From Brevundimonas sp. (GTDB lineage: Bacteria > Pseudomonadota > Alphaproteobacteria > Caulobacterales > Caulobacteraceae), in contig JACVCC010000002.1 in NCBI GenBank assembly GCA_016742215.1, positions 292,501-356,500 on the forward strand: 64,000 bases of DNA, written 5' to 3'. Position 1 is the stretch's first letter. Every line of letters starts with the position of its first letter. Positions 43,923-52,395 of this stretch are shown in pieces. The notes beneath the pieces are model-generated. The model searched no databases. It worked only from the letters and a program-made list of their open reading frames with translations, and had not been told where the DNA came from. The translations under genes were made by a program, and so were the position numbers.

Positions 43923-44145
43923 CGCGCGCCGGAGCGCGCAACGCCCATCCTGTTGCGACGAGTGCCGGCAGCTTTGCGATTAACCACGGGATTGCCGTGA
44001 CTTGCCTGCCTGACGCGGTCGCATAGCCGATCACGGGAGGGAGCCGTGCGCGGGAACGCGCCGTCATCGCCGTCGGGATCAGATCCTGCGGCGAACCGAC
44101 GGTCATGTGTTCGCGGCGTAACCGGCGAGCGGATCCCGCGGAGCC

Positions 44146-45267
44146 GTGATCTTGAGCGAGACGCGTGTCGAGGCCGAAAGAACCCGCATACGATCGGCGG
44201 TCGTCTGGCTGACGCTGGGGCTGTGGGCCTTTGCTGCGGCCACCTTCGCCGGTTCTATCCTGTTGGCGGGCGCGCGAACGCTGACGCTGCCGGTTCTGGT
44301 CTGGCTGGGTCTCGGCACACTGACCGGGCTGGGCCTGTCATTGGTCCTGCATCAACTGGTGCAGAAGGTGAAAATCCGCTGCGCGCGAGCCCGATGGACC
44401 CTGATGATCGGCGCGGCGGTGGGGCTGGCATCCGTCCAGGCATTGGCCGATGGCGCATTCCACGCCCTGGTCAACCGATTGTTCGGCCTCGGCGTCGAGG
44501 CCTGGTTCGATCCGAACCACTTCGGAATGAACGCCCTGATCTATGTTGGTCTCTTCGGCTTCTACGCAGCGACGCTGGAGCTGATCTCGATGACCGGGCG
44601 CGCCGCGGAACACGCGCGGAAATCCGCAGTCTATGCCGCGCAGGCGGCCGAGGCGCGGGAGCTGGCCCGGGAGGCGCAGGTCAGGCTGCTGCAGCTGCAG
44701 ATGAACCCGCATTTCCTGTTCAATACGCTGAACGGCGTCTCCTCGCTGATCGGCGCAGGGCGGACCGAAGCGGCCGACCGCATGATCGCACGCCTGTCGG
44801 ATTTCCTGCGCGTGTCTCTGCAGACGAGTGCGGACGGCGTCTCTCCGCTCCGGCGCGAGTTGGAGGCGCTTGAGGCCTATCTCGAGATCGAGGCGACCCG
44901 GTTTCCCGACACGCTGGATCTGGAGATCGACTGTCCGGAGCGCCTGCACGAGGTCCCGACTCCCAATCTGATCCTGCAGCCCCTGCTCGAGGCCGCGATC
45001 CACCACGCACATGCGGCGGAGGGCGGGGCCCGGCGTATGCGCCTGATCATCCGCCGGGACAACGATCGCCTGATCGTCAGGGCCATAGACGCCAGCCTGA
45101 TCGCGAGCGGCGCGCCGATGCTCGAGGGTGGTGGTCTGCAGACCGTTCGACGGAGGCTGGAGGTCATCTACGGCGCTGCGGCGTCGATGCAGGTGTCGCC
45201 GCCCGAAGATGGCTTCCGCATCGAGCTTTCGTTCCCCCTTCACCCCACCCCAAGGGCTTCGGACTGA
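44146..45267 (+). CDS. LytS-type sensor histidine kinase with degenerate ATP site
   Basis: A 373-residue kinase of the His_kinase (LytS/YehU) type. The N-terminus has about four membrane helices (roughly 16-150). The phosphorylation box is intact: QMNPHFLFN with His189. In the ATPase domain the N-box, usually ENAIKHG, reads E282-A283-A284-I285-H-H, so the essential Asn is Ala. The D-box reads DAS instead of DNG, and the glycine loop is EGGGLQTVRRRL. ATP hydrolysis is therefore doubtful. GTG start; the stop is followed one base later by its LytTR partner. The pair is a two-component operon. Confidence 0.85.
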   Translation: MILSETRVEAERTRIRSAVVWLTLGLWAFAAATFAGSILLAGARTLTLPVLVWLGLGTLTGLGLSLVLHQLVQKVKIRCARARWTLMIGAAVGLASVQALADGAFHALVNRLFGLGVEAWFDPNHFGMNALIYVGLFGFYAATLELISMTGRAAEHARKSAVYAAQAAEARELAREAQVRLLQLQMNPHFLFNTLNGVSSLIGAGRTEAADRMIARLSDFLRVSLQTSADGVSPLRRELEALEAYLEIEATRFPDTLDLEIDCPERLHEVPTPNLILQPLLEAAIHHAHAAEGGARRMRLIIRRDNDRLIVRAIDASLIASGAPMLEGGGLQTVRRRLEVIYGAAASMQVSPPEDGFRIELSFPLHPTPRASD

Positions 45268-45268
45268 G

Positions 45269-45988
45269 ATGCGTATCCTGCTGGCAGATGAGGATCCCGG
45301 TGCGCTCGGCCATCTTCAGTCAGTCCTGGCTGACCGGGACGGTGTTGAGGTCGTGGGCTCGGCACAGGACGGTGGGCAGGCCGCCGGACTGATCGAGTCC
45401 TTGCGGCCGGATCTGGTGTTCCTGGACATTCAGATTCCAGGCCGCAACGGCCTGCCGCTTGCGCGCGCGCTCACGGCGTCGGCCAAGGTGGAGGTCGTGT
45501 TCATGGCTTCGCCCGCCGAACTCAGGCGGCGGACTCTGCCGGTTCCCGCCAATGACCTCCTGCTCAAGCCGGCGGAACCTGCCCATGTCGACCGACTGAT
45601 CGCCCGGGCGCGGGCACGCAATAACGCCGCCCCGATCCCGCGGAACGCATCGACGCCCGTCGACGCGCTCTGGGCGCCCGGCTTGGCGGGGCTCGTTCGC
45701 GTCGACGTCGACACGATCGACTGGATCGAGGCGGCGCGCGACTACGTCCTGCTTCACACGGCGTCGCGGTCGCACATCATCCGGTCGACGATGTCGGCAT
45801 TGGAGCGCCAGCTCGATCCTGCGCAGATGCTCAGGGTCAGCCGCTCGGCCTTCGTCCAGCGAAGGAGCATCGAGGCGCTGGAGCGCAACGCCGGCAGCTA
45901 TGTGGTCCGCCTTTCCGGCGGGCGCACGGTGCGGGTCGGCGTGACCTACGGGCGGGTCGTCGAGGCGCTTGGCGGCAAGCTGTCGTAG
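45269..45988 (+). CDS. LytTR family response regulator
   Basis: A 239-residue regulator. The receiver has the acidic pocket (ADED), phosphoacceptor Asp53 in LVFLDIQIPG and Lys in LLLKPA. The C-terminal LytTR DNA-binding domain (about 140-235) shows DTIDWIEAARDYVLLHT and the RVSRSAFVQRRSIEAL core that binds direct repeats. It is coupled to the kinase gene upstream (one-base gap). Its last 43 bases overlap the metallo-beta-lactamase gene on the other strand. Confidence 0.9.
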   Translation: MRILLADEDPGALGHLQSVLADRDGVEVVGSAQDGGQAAGLIESLRPDLVFLDIQIPGRNGLPLARALTASAKVEVVFMASPAELRRRTLPVPANDLLLKPAEPAHVDRLIARARARNNAAPIPRNASTPVDALWAPGLAGLVRVDVDTIDWIEAARDYVLLHTASRSHIIRSTMSALERQLDPAQMLRVSRSAFVQRRSIEALERNAGSYVVRLSGGRTVRVGVTYGRVVEALGGKLS

Positions 45989-46863
45989 ATCGCCGAGACG
46001 AAGCGGTCCGCATCGCCGCCGAGCGTGTACCCGGCGGTGAGGCCGGCCGCGACTATCTGCGCAAGGGAGTGACCGGCGTCTTTTTCACGGGCCACCCGCC
46101 CGCGGACCGTCGCCAGCATTTCACGCCAGGCGACAAGATCGGCGCGCATGGCGGGCGCGCCATGGGCCGGAATGACGTGCGTCCGCTCGCCGGCCATGCC
46201 GAGCGCGACGTCGATCGCCGCGATCAGGCCGTCGATCGTGCCGCCGCTGCTCCGGTCGATGAACGGGAACAGGCCGTTGAAATAGAGGTCACCCATGTGC
46301 AGGACGTCCGCCCGCTCAAGATAGACCAGGGCGTCGCCGTCGGTATGGGCGGCGGGGGTGTGGAGCAGTCGGATGGTCTCGTCGCCGTGGTGGATGGTCA
46401 ATCGTTCGTCGAAGACGATTGTCGGCCAGGCGATCGCGGGGGAGGCCGGGACCGTCCGATTGTAGGCCGCCATGAACTGGTCGACCATCAGGCGAGCCCG
46501 GACATTCCGATGGGCGATGATTTCTGTGCCGCCTTCACCGAGGATGGCGTTGCCGCCTGAGTGGTCGAGGTGCCAGTGGGTGTTGATGACGTGGGTGATC
46601 GGTCCGTTCGCCGCGGCGACGATCGCCGGCGCCGATCGTGGGCGCTGATCGTCGATGATCAGGACGCCCCGCGGATCGGAGACCAGAACCACGTTGCCGT
46701 CCTGACCGATCAGAAGGCCCACCCCGGGGGCCAGTTCGGTGACCGCAGGCGCGTCCGTCTGCGCGATCGAGTGGGAGTGCGGATGGGGGTGTTCGGCGAG
46801 GGCAGGGGAGGCTGCCAGCACGGCCCCGAGAAGCGCGATCGTCGAGATGGTCATCTGTTTCAT
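45946..46863 (-). CDS. Secreted MBL-fold metallohydrolase
   Basis: A 305-residue protein with a signal peptide (residues 1-23) and the zinc motif H96-W-H98-L-D100-H101 in INTHWHLDHSGGN, further His in TPAAHTDGD and IPAHG. After the signal peptide there is a His-rich stretch HPHPHSH. This secreted family includes lactonases and broad hydrolases; beta-lactam activity is not implied. Its ATG overlaps the stop of the MarR gene (ATGA). Confidence 0.9.
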   Translation of the reverse strand: MKQMTISTIALLGAVLAASPALAEHPHPHSHSIAQTDAPAVTELAPGVGLLIGQDGNVVLVSDPRGVLIIDDQRPRSAPAIVAAANGPITHVINTHWHLDHSGGNAILGEGGTEIIAHRNVRARLMVDQFMAAYNRTVPASPAIAWPTIVFDERLTIHHGDETIRLLHTPAAHTDGDALVYLERADVLHMGDLYFNGLFPFIDRSSGGTIDGLIAAIDVALGMAGERTHVIPAHGAPAMRADLVAWREMLATVRGRVAREKDAGHSLAQIVAAGLTAGYTLGGDADRFVSAIYDSLPPSASTTRP

Positions 46864-47270
46864 CCGGAAGTTCCCCAGCGGCCTTGCATGGTCGCGTCGA
46901 TCCAGGTCAGCAGGCGGCGTCCGGACTCGCTGAGCGCCGCGCGCCGGCCACGGCCGTCATCCCTGTCGCGCAGCAGGATCAGCAGACCATAGCCGGCCCG
47001 CGGCGACCCGCGAAGTCCGCCCTCGGTCAAGGCGCTGACGCTGCGGGAAACCGTGGCCTGGCTTTCGTTGATCCGGGCCCCGAGATCGTTCAGCCGGATG
47101 CCCTCCTCGGACGCGACGGTCAGGAAGATCACAAGCTGGGTCAGGGTCATGCCCGGCGCACGCGCCTGCGCGGCCTTGATTGCGGCGACCATGTTCACCG
47201 AGGAGGGCAGCCGCGACGGGCGCTCGGCTCCGGAAAGTCCCGAGGGGGATATCAAGGCGACGTTCTGCAT
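46860..47270 (-). CDS. MarR family transcriptional regulator
   Basis: A 136-residue winged-helix protein. The helix-turn-helix is in RLNDLGARINESQATVSRSVSALTE (given as RLNDLGARI and SQATVSRSVSALTE), and the wing is in YGLLILLRDRDDGRGRRAAL, with the typical basic tip. The ATG at 47270 is supported by the length of the N-terminal helix. It overlaps the MBL gene by four bases and probably regulates it. Divergent from the LytTR gene at 47493. Confidence 0.87.
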   Translation of the reverse strand: MQNVALISPSGLSGAERPSRLPSSVNMVAAIKAAQARAPGMTLTQLVIFLTVASEEGIRLNDLGARINESQATVSRSVSALTEGGLRGSPRAGYGLLILLRDRDDGRGRRAALSESGRRLLTWIDATMQGRWGTSG

Positions 47271-47492
47271 TCCGCGTCCTGCGCGCGAGCGTGATCTCCA
47301 GGACCCCCGCCCGTATTCCCCGACGATGGCAGGGTCGACTTCGGGGCGCGTCGTTTGTCGCTGCAAATCGGGTCTTCGCCGCAAATGTAATGCGTATGTC
47401 GCGTTTCGGCGGGACTCCGTGGAATTCCGCTCGGACTTTCCAATCCCGGCGCTATCTGGGCAAACTTGCAAATGTCGCAAGGAGGTAATGCG

Positions 47493-48278
47493 ATGCGGGT
47501 GATCGTTGCAGATGACGAACCGCTGGCGTTGGGCAAGATGCAGTCGTCATTGGCCTGCATCCCGTCGGTGGAGGTCGTCGGAACGGCGCGCAATGGCGTC
47601 GAGGCCCTGGCCATGATCAGGAGCCTGAAGCCGGACCTGGTGATCCTCGATATCGAGATGCCGGGACGCACGGGCCTGTCCGTGATCGAGAACCTGCGCA
47701 TCGGCGACGCCATCCCCGAGGTGATCTTCTCGACGGCCTTTTCCCACTATGCGGTCAAGGCGTTCGAGGTGAACGCGGTCGACTATCTGACCAAGCCGGT
47801 GTCCTTCGAGCGCCTGCGCGACGCGATCCGCAACGCCGAGGAAAAGCTGGCCGCGCGGACTGCGAACCAACGCTTCGCCGAGCTTCAGGCTCTGATCGCC
47901 ACCTTGCAGGCGGAGATCGGCAGCGACGGGCATGTCTATGAGCAGGAGCTCTGGATCCGCCGCAAGGACGGGCTCGAACGCCTGCCCGTGCGGTCGATCG
48001 ATCTGATCGAGGCCCAGGGCGACTATGTGAACCTGCATGTTGGCGACGAGATGCACCTGATCCGGGGCACCGTCAGCTCGCTGGAGACGCGACTCGATCC
48101 GTCGCTGTTCGTGCGAAGCCATCGCTCCTTCCTCGTGAACACCAGCCGGGTTCGGGGGATCCGACGCAAGACCGGCGGTCGGATGGAGCTGACGCTCAGC
48201 AACGGGCGACTGGTGGCGGTGGGGCCGACCTATGTCGAGAACACCCTGAAGGTCGTGAACGCCAAGCGTTGGCGCTAG
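47493..48278 (+). CDS. LytTR family response regulator without adjacent kinase
   Basis: A 261-residue regulator. The receiver has ADDEP, Asp53 in LVILDIEMPG, Thr in FSTAFS and Lys in YLTKPVS. A coiled linker (about 115-140) leads to a LytTR domain with SIDLIEAQGDYVNLHV and LFVRSHRSFLVN. AAGGAGGT is six bases before the ATG. No kinase is next to it on the left; the nearest intact LytS-type kinase is at 52396, beyond the TonB receptor gene. It lies directly upstream of the 1132-residue receptor, which it probably controls. Confidence 0.92.
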   Translation: MRVIVADDEPLALGKMQSSLACIPSVEVVGTARNGVEALAMIRSLKPDLVILDIEMPGRTGLSVIENLRIGDAIPEVIFSTAFSHYAVKAFEVNAVDYLTKPVSFERLRDAIRNAEEKLAARTANQRFAELQALIATLQAEIGSDGHVYEQELWIRRKDGLERLPVRSIDLIEAQGDYVNLHVGDEMHLIRGTVSSLETRLDPSLFVRSHRSFLVNTSRVRGIRRKTGGRMELTLSNGRLVAVGPTYVENTLKVVNAKRWR

Positions 48279-48430
48279 CGATCAACCTGCGTTCTGTTGC
48301 GATGAAATCGGGCCTTCTGCGCCAGGAGGCCTGACGCGGGCGACAGTCCGCGCCGAACTCCCTGCAAAACTCATGCTGTGCACTGGTGCCGGTGGGGCGA
48401 TCGCTCTGCCGGCTTCGGTTGTGGCGTTTC

Positions 48431-48447
48431 TGTATTCGTATGTATTC
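48431..48447. repeat. Direct repeat TGTATTC, 10-bp period
   Basis: Two copies of TGTATTC (48431-48437 and 48441-48447) one helical turn apart, in the AT-rich part of the region between the LytTR gene and the TonB receptor gene. Confidence 0.45.
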
Positions 48448-48523
48448 AGATCAGCATTTTGATTTGTTGATACGGTGAAAGCACAACTCTGTCTGTGTTT
48501 CGGGCAATGAAGACATTTTGTTT

Positions 48524-48551
48524 GTCTGAATAAGGCGGATTGTAGTCTGAA
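48524..48551. promoter_or_regulatory. Direct repeat GTCTGAA, 21-bp period (candidate LytTR site)
   Basis: GTCTGAA occurs at 48524-48530 and again at 48545-48551, 21 bases centre to centre, ending about 100 bases before the receptor start. LytTR regulators bind direct repeats of about nine bases at 21-22-base period. The bases only partly match the AgrA-type consensus, so the call rests on geometry and position. Confidence 0.45.
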
Positions 48552-48649
48552 CGATGATCGACCGTGACTGACAACCGTCGGGACCGTCGTTCGTCACAAT
48601 AGTTTGCCCGTCGCGCGAACGGATCGCCGCCACGGAGCAAGGAGGGGTT

Positions 48650-51600
48650 ATGAAAGCCAGAATTTCCATGCGCCAGCGCCTGCTGATGGGCACGATCATC
48701 GGCGGCTCGGTCCTCGCGATCGCGGGCTCGGCCGCGGCGCAGGAGGCGATGACGGGCGGCCAGGCGGCCGCAGCATCGCAGGCTGCGGCGCAGCAGGACG
48801 AGGATGCCAACGAGATCGGCGAGGTTGTCGTGACCGGGTCGCGGATCCGCCGTGACGCGACCAACGCGCCGACGCCTCTCATCCAGATTCAGCAAGAGCA
48901 GCTGATGGATACGGGCCTGCCGACGGTCATCGACTATCTGGCGACCATTCCCGCACTCTCGAACTCCCTCGTTCCGTCCGACACGACGCAGGGGTCCCTG
49001 AACACAACGGGCGTGTCGGCGGCCAACCTGCGTACCCTGGGGACGAACCGGGTCCTGACGCTGATCGACGGTCGTCGCCAGGTGGGTCACTATGTCGGGC
49101 AGCTGCTGGTCGACGTCGATACGATCCCGCGCCTGTTGATCCAGAACATCGAGATCATCACCGGCGGCGCCTCTTCCGTTTACGGCGCAGACGCGGTCGG
49201 CGGCGTCATCAACTACACCCTTCGGAAGGATTTCGAGGGGCTGGAGATCGACGCGAATATCGGGCAGCTGGCCAAAGGCAATTTTGACGCGCCGATCACC
49301 CGTCGGGTCTCTGTGCTGGCGGGCGCCAACCTCTTTGACGATCGCCTGAATGTCTATGCGTTTGGCGAGTACGAACGCCTGGACGAAATTCGCCGGTCGG
49401 ACGTCAACTGGCTGCGGGACGGGCGTACCTTCGCGATCGGCCTGGACGCCGACCCGACGTCCGCAGCGCTTGGGCCGGCGACGGATGGGGACCTGGATTC
49501 GGACCTCTTCTACAACCTGAGGCGTGTCGACCGGCCGCGCTGGGGTCAGACCACGATCGCGAACTCGCAGCGCCCGAGCGCCACGCGCGATCCGGATGTG
49601 CCTCTGGCCAACTGTACCGCATACAACAGCGCAAACTGCTTCTCGGTCGATCCCACCAAGACCTTCTGGTACGAGAACGGTCAGGCTCGTCCGATCAACT
49701 TCGGCCAGCGCGTCGGAAATACGGGTTCAAACCGGATCTATGGCGTCGGTGGTGACGGCGACAACGCCAACATCAGCTTCGGCGGATTCGTGCTGACGCC
49801 GGCATCGGAATCGCAACGCTACCAGTTCGGCGCCAACTGGCTGATCAACGACAACGTCACCGCCTACGCGGAAGCCAAGGTCGTCGATGAACAGAGCAGC
49901 TTTGCCTCGCAGTCGAGCTTCTTCGATGTCCTGATCTCGAACACCCACGCCGCCAATGCCGTGCAGCCGCTCGTGAACTCGTCCACGTTCACGACCCGTG
50001 TCGACGACAACGCCTTCCTGCCTGCGATCGTTCGGGCTGCGATCGTCGCCAACCAGGTCCCGACCTGGGCGACCAATACCGACGCGCCGGGCACCCAGAC
50101 GGGAACCACCAATCGTCAGTGGGCGCGCCACACGATGTTCGGCATCGACCGGACCCAGGACAACACGCGTCGCCTCGAGCGATATGTCGCCGCGCTCCGG
50201 GGCGAATACGATCGTGTCGGCTTCATCGACAACTTCACCTGGGACCTGTCCTACACCTACGGTCGGATGACCAACCTGAACATTGAAAGCGGGATGAACA
50301 TCCTGCACACGGCGCACGCCCAAGACGCCGTCGTCGACACGGCCGGCGAGGTGAACGGCAAGCCGGGCGAGATCGTCTGCCGGGTTCGCCTGCTGGCCGC
50401 CAGAGGCCAGCCGATCGCCAACTACAACGAGCTGACCAACAAGCCGCTCTTTGGCGGCAGCCTCACCCTGGCGCCGACGGATCCTTCGGTCGCCAACTGC
50501 GTGCCGCTGAACGTCTTTGGCGCCGGGAACCAGAGCCCGGAGGCGCTCGACTTCATCTCGGCGTCCATCTTCGTCGATGAAGAGAACCTGCAGCGGAACG
50601 TCGTCGGCTCGGTCTCGGGTCAGCTGTGGGATCTGTGGGGCGCCGGCCCGGCAGGGTTCTCGCTCGGGTACGAGTATCGCCGGGAGCAGGCGCAGGGCCT
50701 TGGACGGTCGGCCTCGACCGCCAAGCGCTACCTTCAGCTCAACACCGGCGACGATTTCCTGCTCGCGGAGTACGACGCGAGCGAGATCTTCGCGGAACTG
50801 GCGTTGCCGCTGCTGCGCGATCACTGGCTCGGTGAGTTCGCAGAGTTCAGCGGAAGCTACCGGTCGTTCAGCTATTCGTCGGCCGGCGAAGGCGATGTCT
50901 ACGGGGTCAATCTGATCTACCGTCCGATCCCCGATATAACCTTCAAGACCAGCTTCAATACGTCGTTCCGAAGCCCGGCCCTGAACGAAACAAACTCGCC
51001 GTTCTCGCAAACGTTCGCGAATGCCTTCGTGGATCCCTGCGACACTCGCCAGATCAACAGCCCCGCACGGATCAACAATGAACGGGCCAACCGTATCGCG
51101 AACTGCACGGCGCTCGCGGCCGCACGCGGCCTGACCTATGACTTCGCAGGAGAAACGGCGACGATCGCCGACGACTTCCTGCCCACCTATTCGAGCGTGG
51201 CGGGGGTCAATGGCGGCAATCCGACCCTGGTGCCGGAGACGTCGGAGTCGTTCACCTTCTCCACGGTCCTTCAGCCGCGGTTCATTCCGAACGCGTCGCT
51301 GGTGCTCGACTACTATGAAATCGCGATCGATGACGTCATCCAGTCCGTCAGTGCGGCAATCATGGCAGCCCAGTGCGTCGATGGCGCGCAGCTCGATGCG
51401 TTCTCCTGCGAGCGCATCTTCAGGAACAATCCGAACTCCGGAGATGCCTTCAGCGTCTTCATGATCGGGGCTCCCAACGGGGATCCAATCGGGGGCTTCA
51501 TCCAGATCCCGATGAACTACGCACGCCGGGAAGTGAGAGGGCTCGACTTCGACCTCCGCTACAATTTCGACACGGAGGAACTCCTCAATCGCAACTGGGG

Positions 51601-52048
51601 AACGTTCCGATACTCGCTGTCCGGTTCGTGGCTCATCGAGCAGAAGAACTACACCAGCTTCACCAACCGCAATGAGTTCACTGCGCTCGAAAGCACCCAG
51701 TTCTATCCACGGGTTCGCTTCACCAGCCGTCTGACGTGGAATCCGGTCGACTATTTGGCGGTCACCTGGACCGCCGACTGGCAGTCGTCGCAGGATCTGG
51801 TCAACATCGGCGCCCTGATCCGCTCGGGCAATCTCGACAGCCGTCCGGCCGACTCCTACGAGACCGGAAACTATGTCCGGAATGATCTCTCGTTCCGCCT
51901 CGATCTGACCGACGACGTCACGCTGCGAGGCGGGGTGACCAACATGTTCAATGCGGATCAGAGCCCGTATCTGAACCAGGCCATCTCGAGCAACTTCGAC
52001 TCCTACGGACGCCGGTTCAACATCGGCCTCAATGTGAAGCTGTATTGA
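48650..52048 (+). CDS. Large TonB-dependent receptor
   Basis: A 1132-residue outer-membrane receptor. The signal peptide (residues 1-30) ends AAAQ. A Gln/Ala-rich spacer and TonB-box-like GEVVVTGSRIRR follow, then the plug (NLRTLGTNRVLTLIDG, YGADAVGGVINYTLR) and a long barrel ending in FNIGLNVKLY with terminal aromatic residue. Length and plug style suit receptors for oligomers such as sugars or peptides, but the ligand is unknown. AAGGAGGGG before the ATG is strong. It is flanked by a LytTR regulator and a LytS-type kinase, with a terminator just after it. Confidence 0.95.
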   Translation: MKARISMRQRLLMGTIIGGSVLAIAGSAAAQEAMTGGQAAAASQAAAQQDEDANEIGEVVVTGSRIRRDATNAPTPLIQIQQEQLMDTGLPTVIDYLATIPALSNSLVPSDTTQGSLNTTGVSAANLRTLGTNRVLTLIDGRRQVGHYVGQLLVDVDTIPRLLIQNIEIITGGASSVYGADAVGGVINYTLRKDFEGLEIDANIGQLAKGNFDAPITRRVSVLAGANLFDDRLNVYAFGEYERLDEIRRSDVNWLRDGRTFAIGLDADPTSAALGPATDGDLDSDLFYNLRRVDRPRWGQTTIANSQRPSATRDPDVPLANCTAYNSANCFSVDPTKTFWYENGQARPINFGQRVGNTGSNRIYGVGGDGDNANISFGGFVLTPASESQRYQFGANWLINDNVTAYAEAKVVDEQSSFASQSSFFDVLISNTHAANAVQPLVNSSTFTTRVDDNAFLPAIVRAAIVANQVPTWATNTDAPGTQTGTTNRQWARHTMFGIDRTQDNTRRLERYVAALRGEYDRVGFIDNFTWDLSYTYGRMTNLNIESGMNILHTAHAQDAVVDTAGEVNGKPGEIVCRVRLLAARGQPIANYNELTNKPLFGGSLTLAPTDPSVANCVPLNVFGAGNQSPEALDFISASIFVDEENLQRNVVGSVSGQLWDLWGAGPAGFSLGYEYRREQAQGLGRSASTAKRYLQLNTGDDFLLAEYDASEIFAELALPLLRDHWLGEFAEFSGSYRSFSYSSAGEGDVYGVNLIYRPIPDITFKTSFNTSFRSPALNETNSPFSQTFANAFVDPCDTRQINSPARINNERANRIANCTALAAARGLTYDFAGETATIADDFLPTYSSVAGVNGGNPTLVPETSESFTFSTVLQPRFIPNASLVLDYYEIAIDDVIQSVSAAIMAAQCVDGAQLDAFSCERIFRNNPNSGDAFSVFMIGAPNGDPIGGFIQIPMNYARREVRGLDFDLRYNFDTEELLNRNWGTFRYSLSGSWLIEQKNYTSFTNRNEFTALESTQFYPRVRFTSRLTWNPVDYLAVTWTADWQSSQDLVNIGALIRSGNLDSRPADSYETGNYVRNDLSFRLDLTDDVTLRGGVTNMFNADQSPYLNQAISSNFDSYGRRFNIGLNVKLY

Positions 52049-52071
52049 TCACAAGAGCCAAGGCGGGAACG

Positions 52072-52100
52072 GGGGCGGCCAGATCTGGCCGCCCCTTTTC
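52072..52100 (+). terminator. Rho-independent terminator after the TonB receptor gene
   Basis: Perfect palindrome GGGGCGGCCAGATCTGGCCGCCCC followed by TTTTC, 24 bases after the stop codon (given here as GGGGCGGCCAGA and TCTGGCCGCCCC). Confidence 0.88.
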
Positions 52101-52124
52101 TCGTTTCGCGGAAGACATCGGTGC

Positions 52125-52355
52125 ATGAAATATCGCGCGACCTTTTCCATCGACTTCGACGCGTTCGACCAGCCGGAGTTGAAGCAACGCAAGCAGGAGT
52201 TCGCCGAATGGCATTCGGCGCTCGAGCGAAAGTTCGGGCCGGCCGCGCTGACCATCAGGGAGCGACGACCGCGACTGGCGCCGCGCGCCCCGGCCCCGCT
52301 TGCGGCCTGGGAGGGCGCGCCGGCGCACAGACGGACGGATAAAGGCGATGTGTGA
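52125..52355 (+). CDS. Hypothetical protein, 76 aa
   Basis: A short charged protein: an N-terminal beta-like strand YRATFSIDFDAF, a helix with Lys/Glu/Arg (QRKQEFAEWHSALERKF), and a Pro/Ala/Arg-rich tail. No family recognised. It lies after the receptor's terminator and overlaps the possible early start of the kinase gene, so it is probably the first gene of the kinase transcript. Could be a small partner of the kinase, but that is only position. Confidence 0.5.
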   Translation: MKYRATFSIDFDAFDQPELKQRKQEFAEWHSALERKFGPAALTIRERRPRLAPRAPAPLAAWEGAPAHRRTDKGDV

Positions 52356-52395
52356 GAATGCCGGATTCGGAGTAAGGTCACGGAACGAGCGCGCG

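Larger units (their letters stand above)
48279..48649 (+). other. AT-rich regulatory region before the TonB receptor gene
   Basis: A 371-base gap with no convincing gene. The middle part (about 48425-48550) is visibly richer in A+T than the flanks and carries two sets of direct repeats described separately. The right end has the strong AAGGAGGGG Shine-Dalgarno of the receptor gene. Confidence 0.6.

Noticed and set aside
49727..51010. Long minus-strand open frame antisense to the TonB receptor at 48650
   Set aside because: Its composition and lack of domains identify it as a reflection of the receptor codons.
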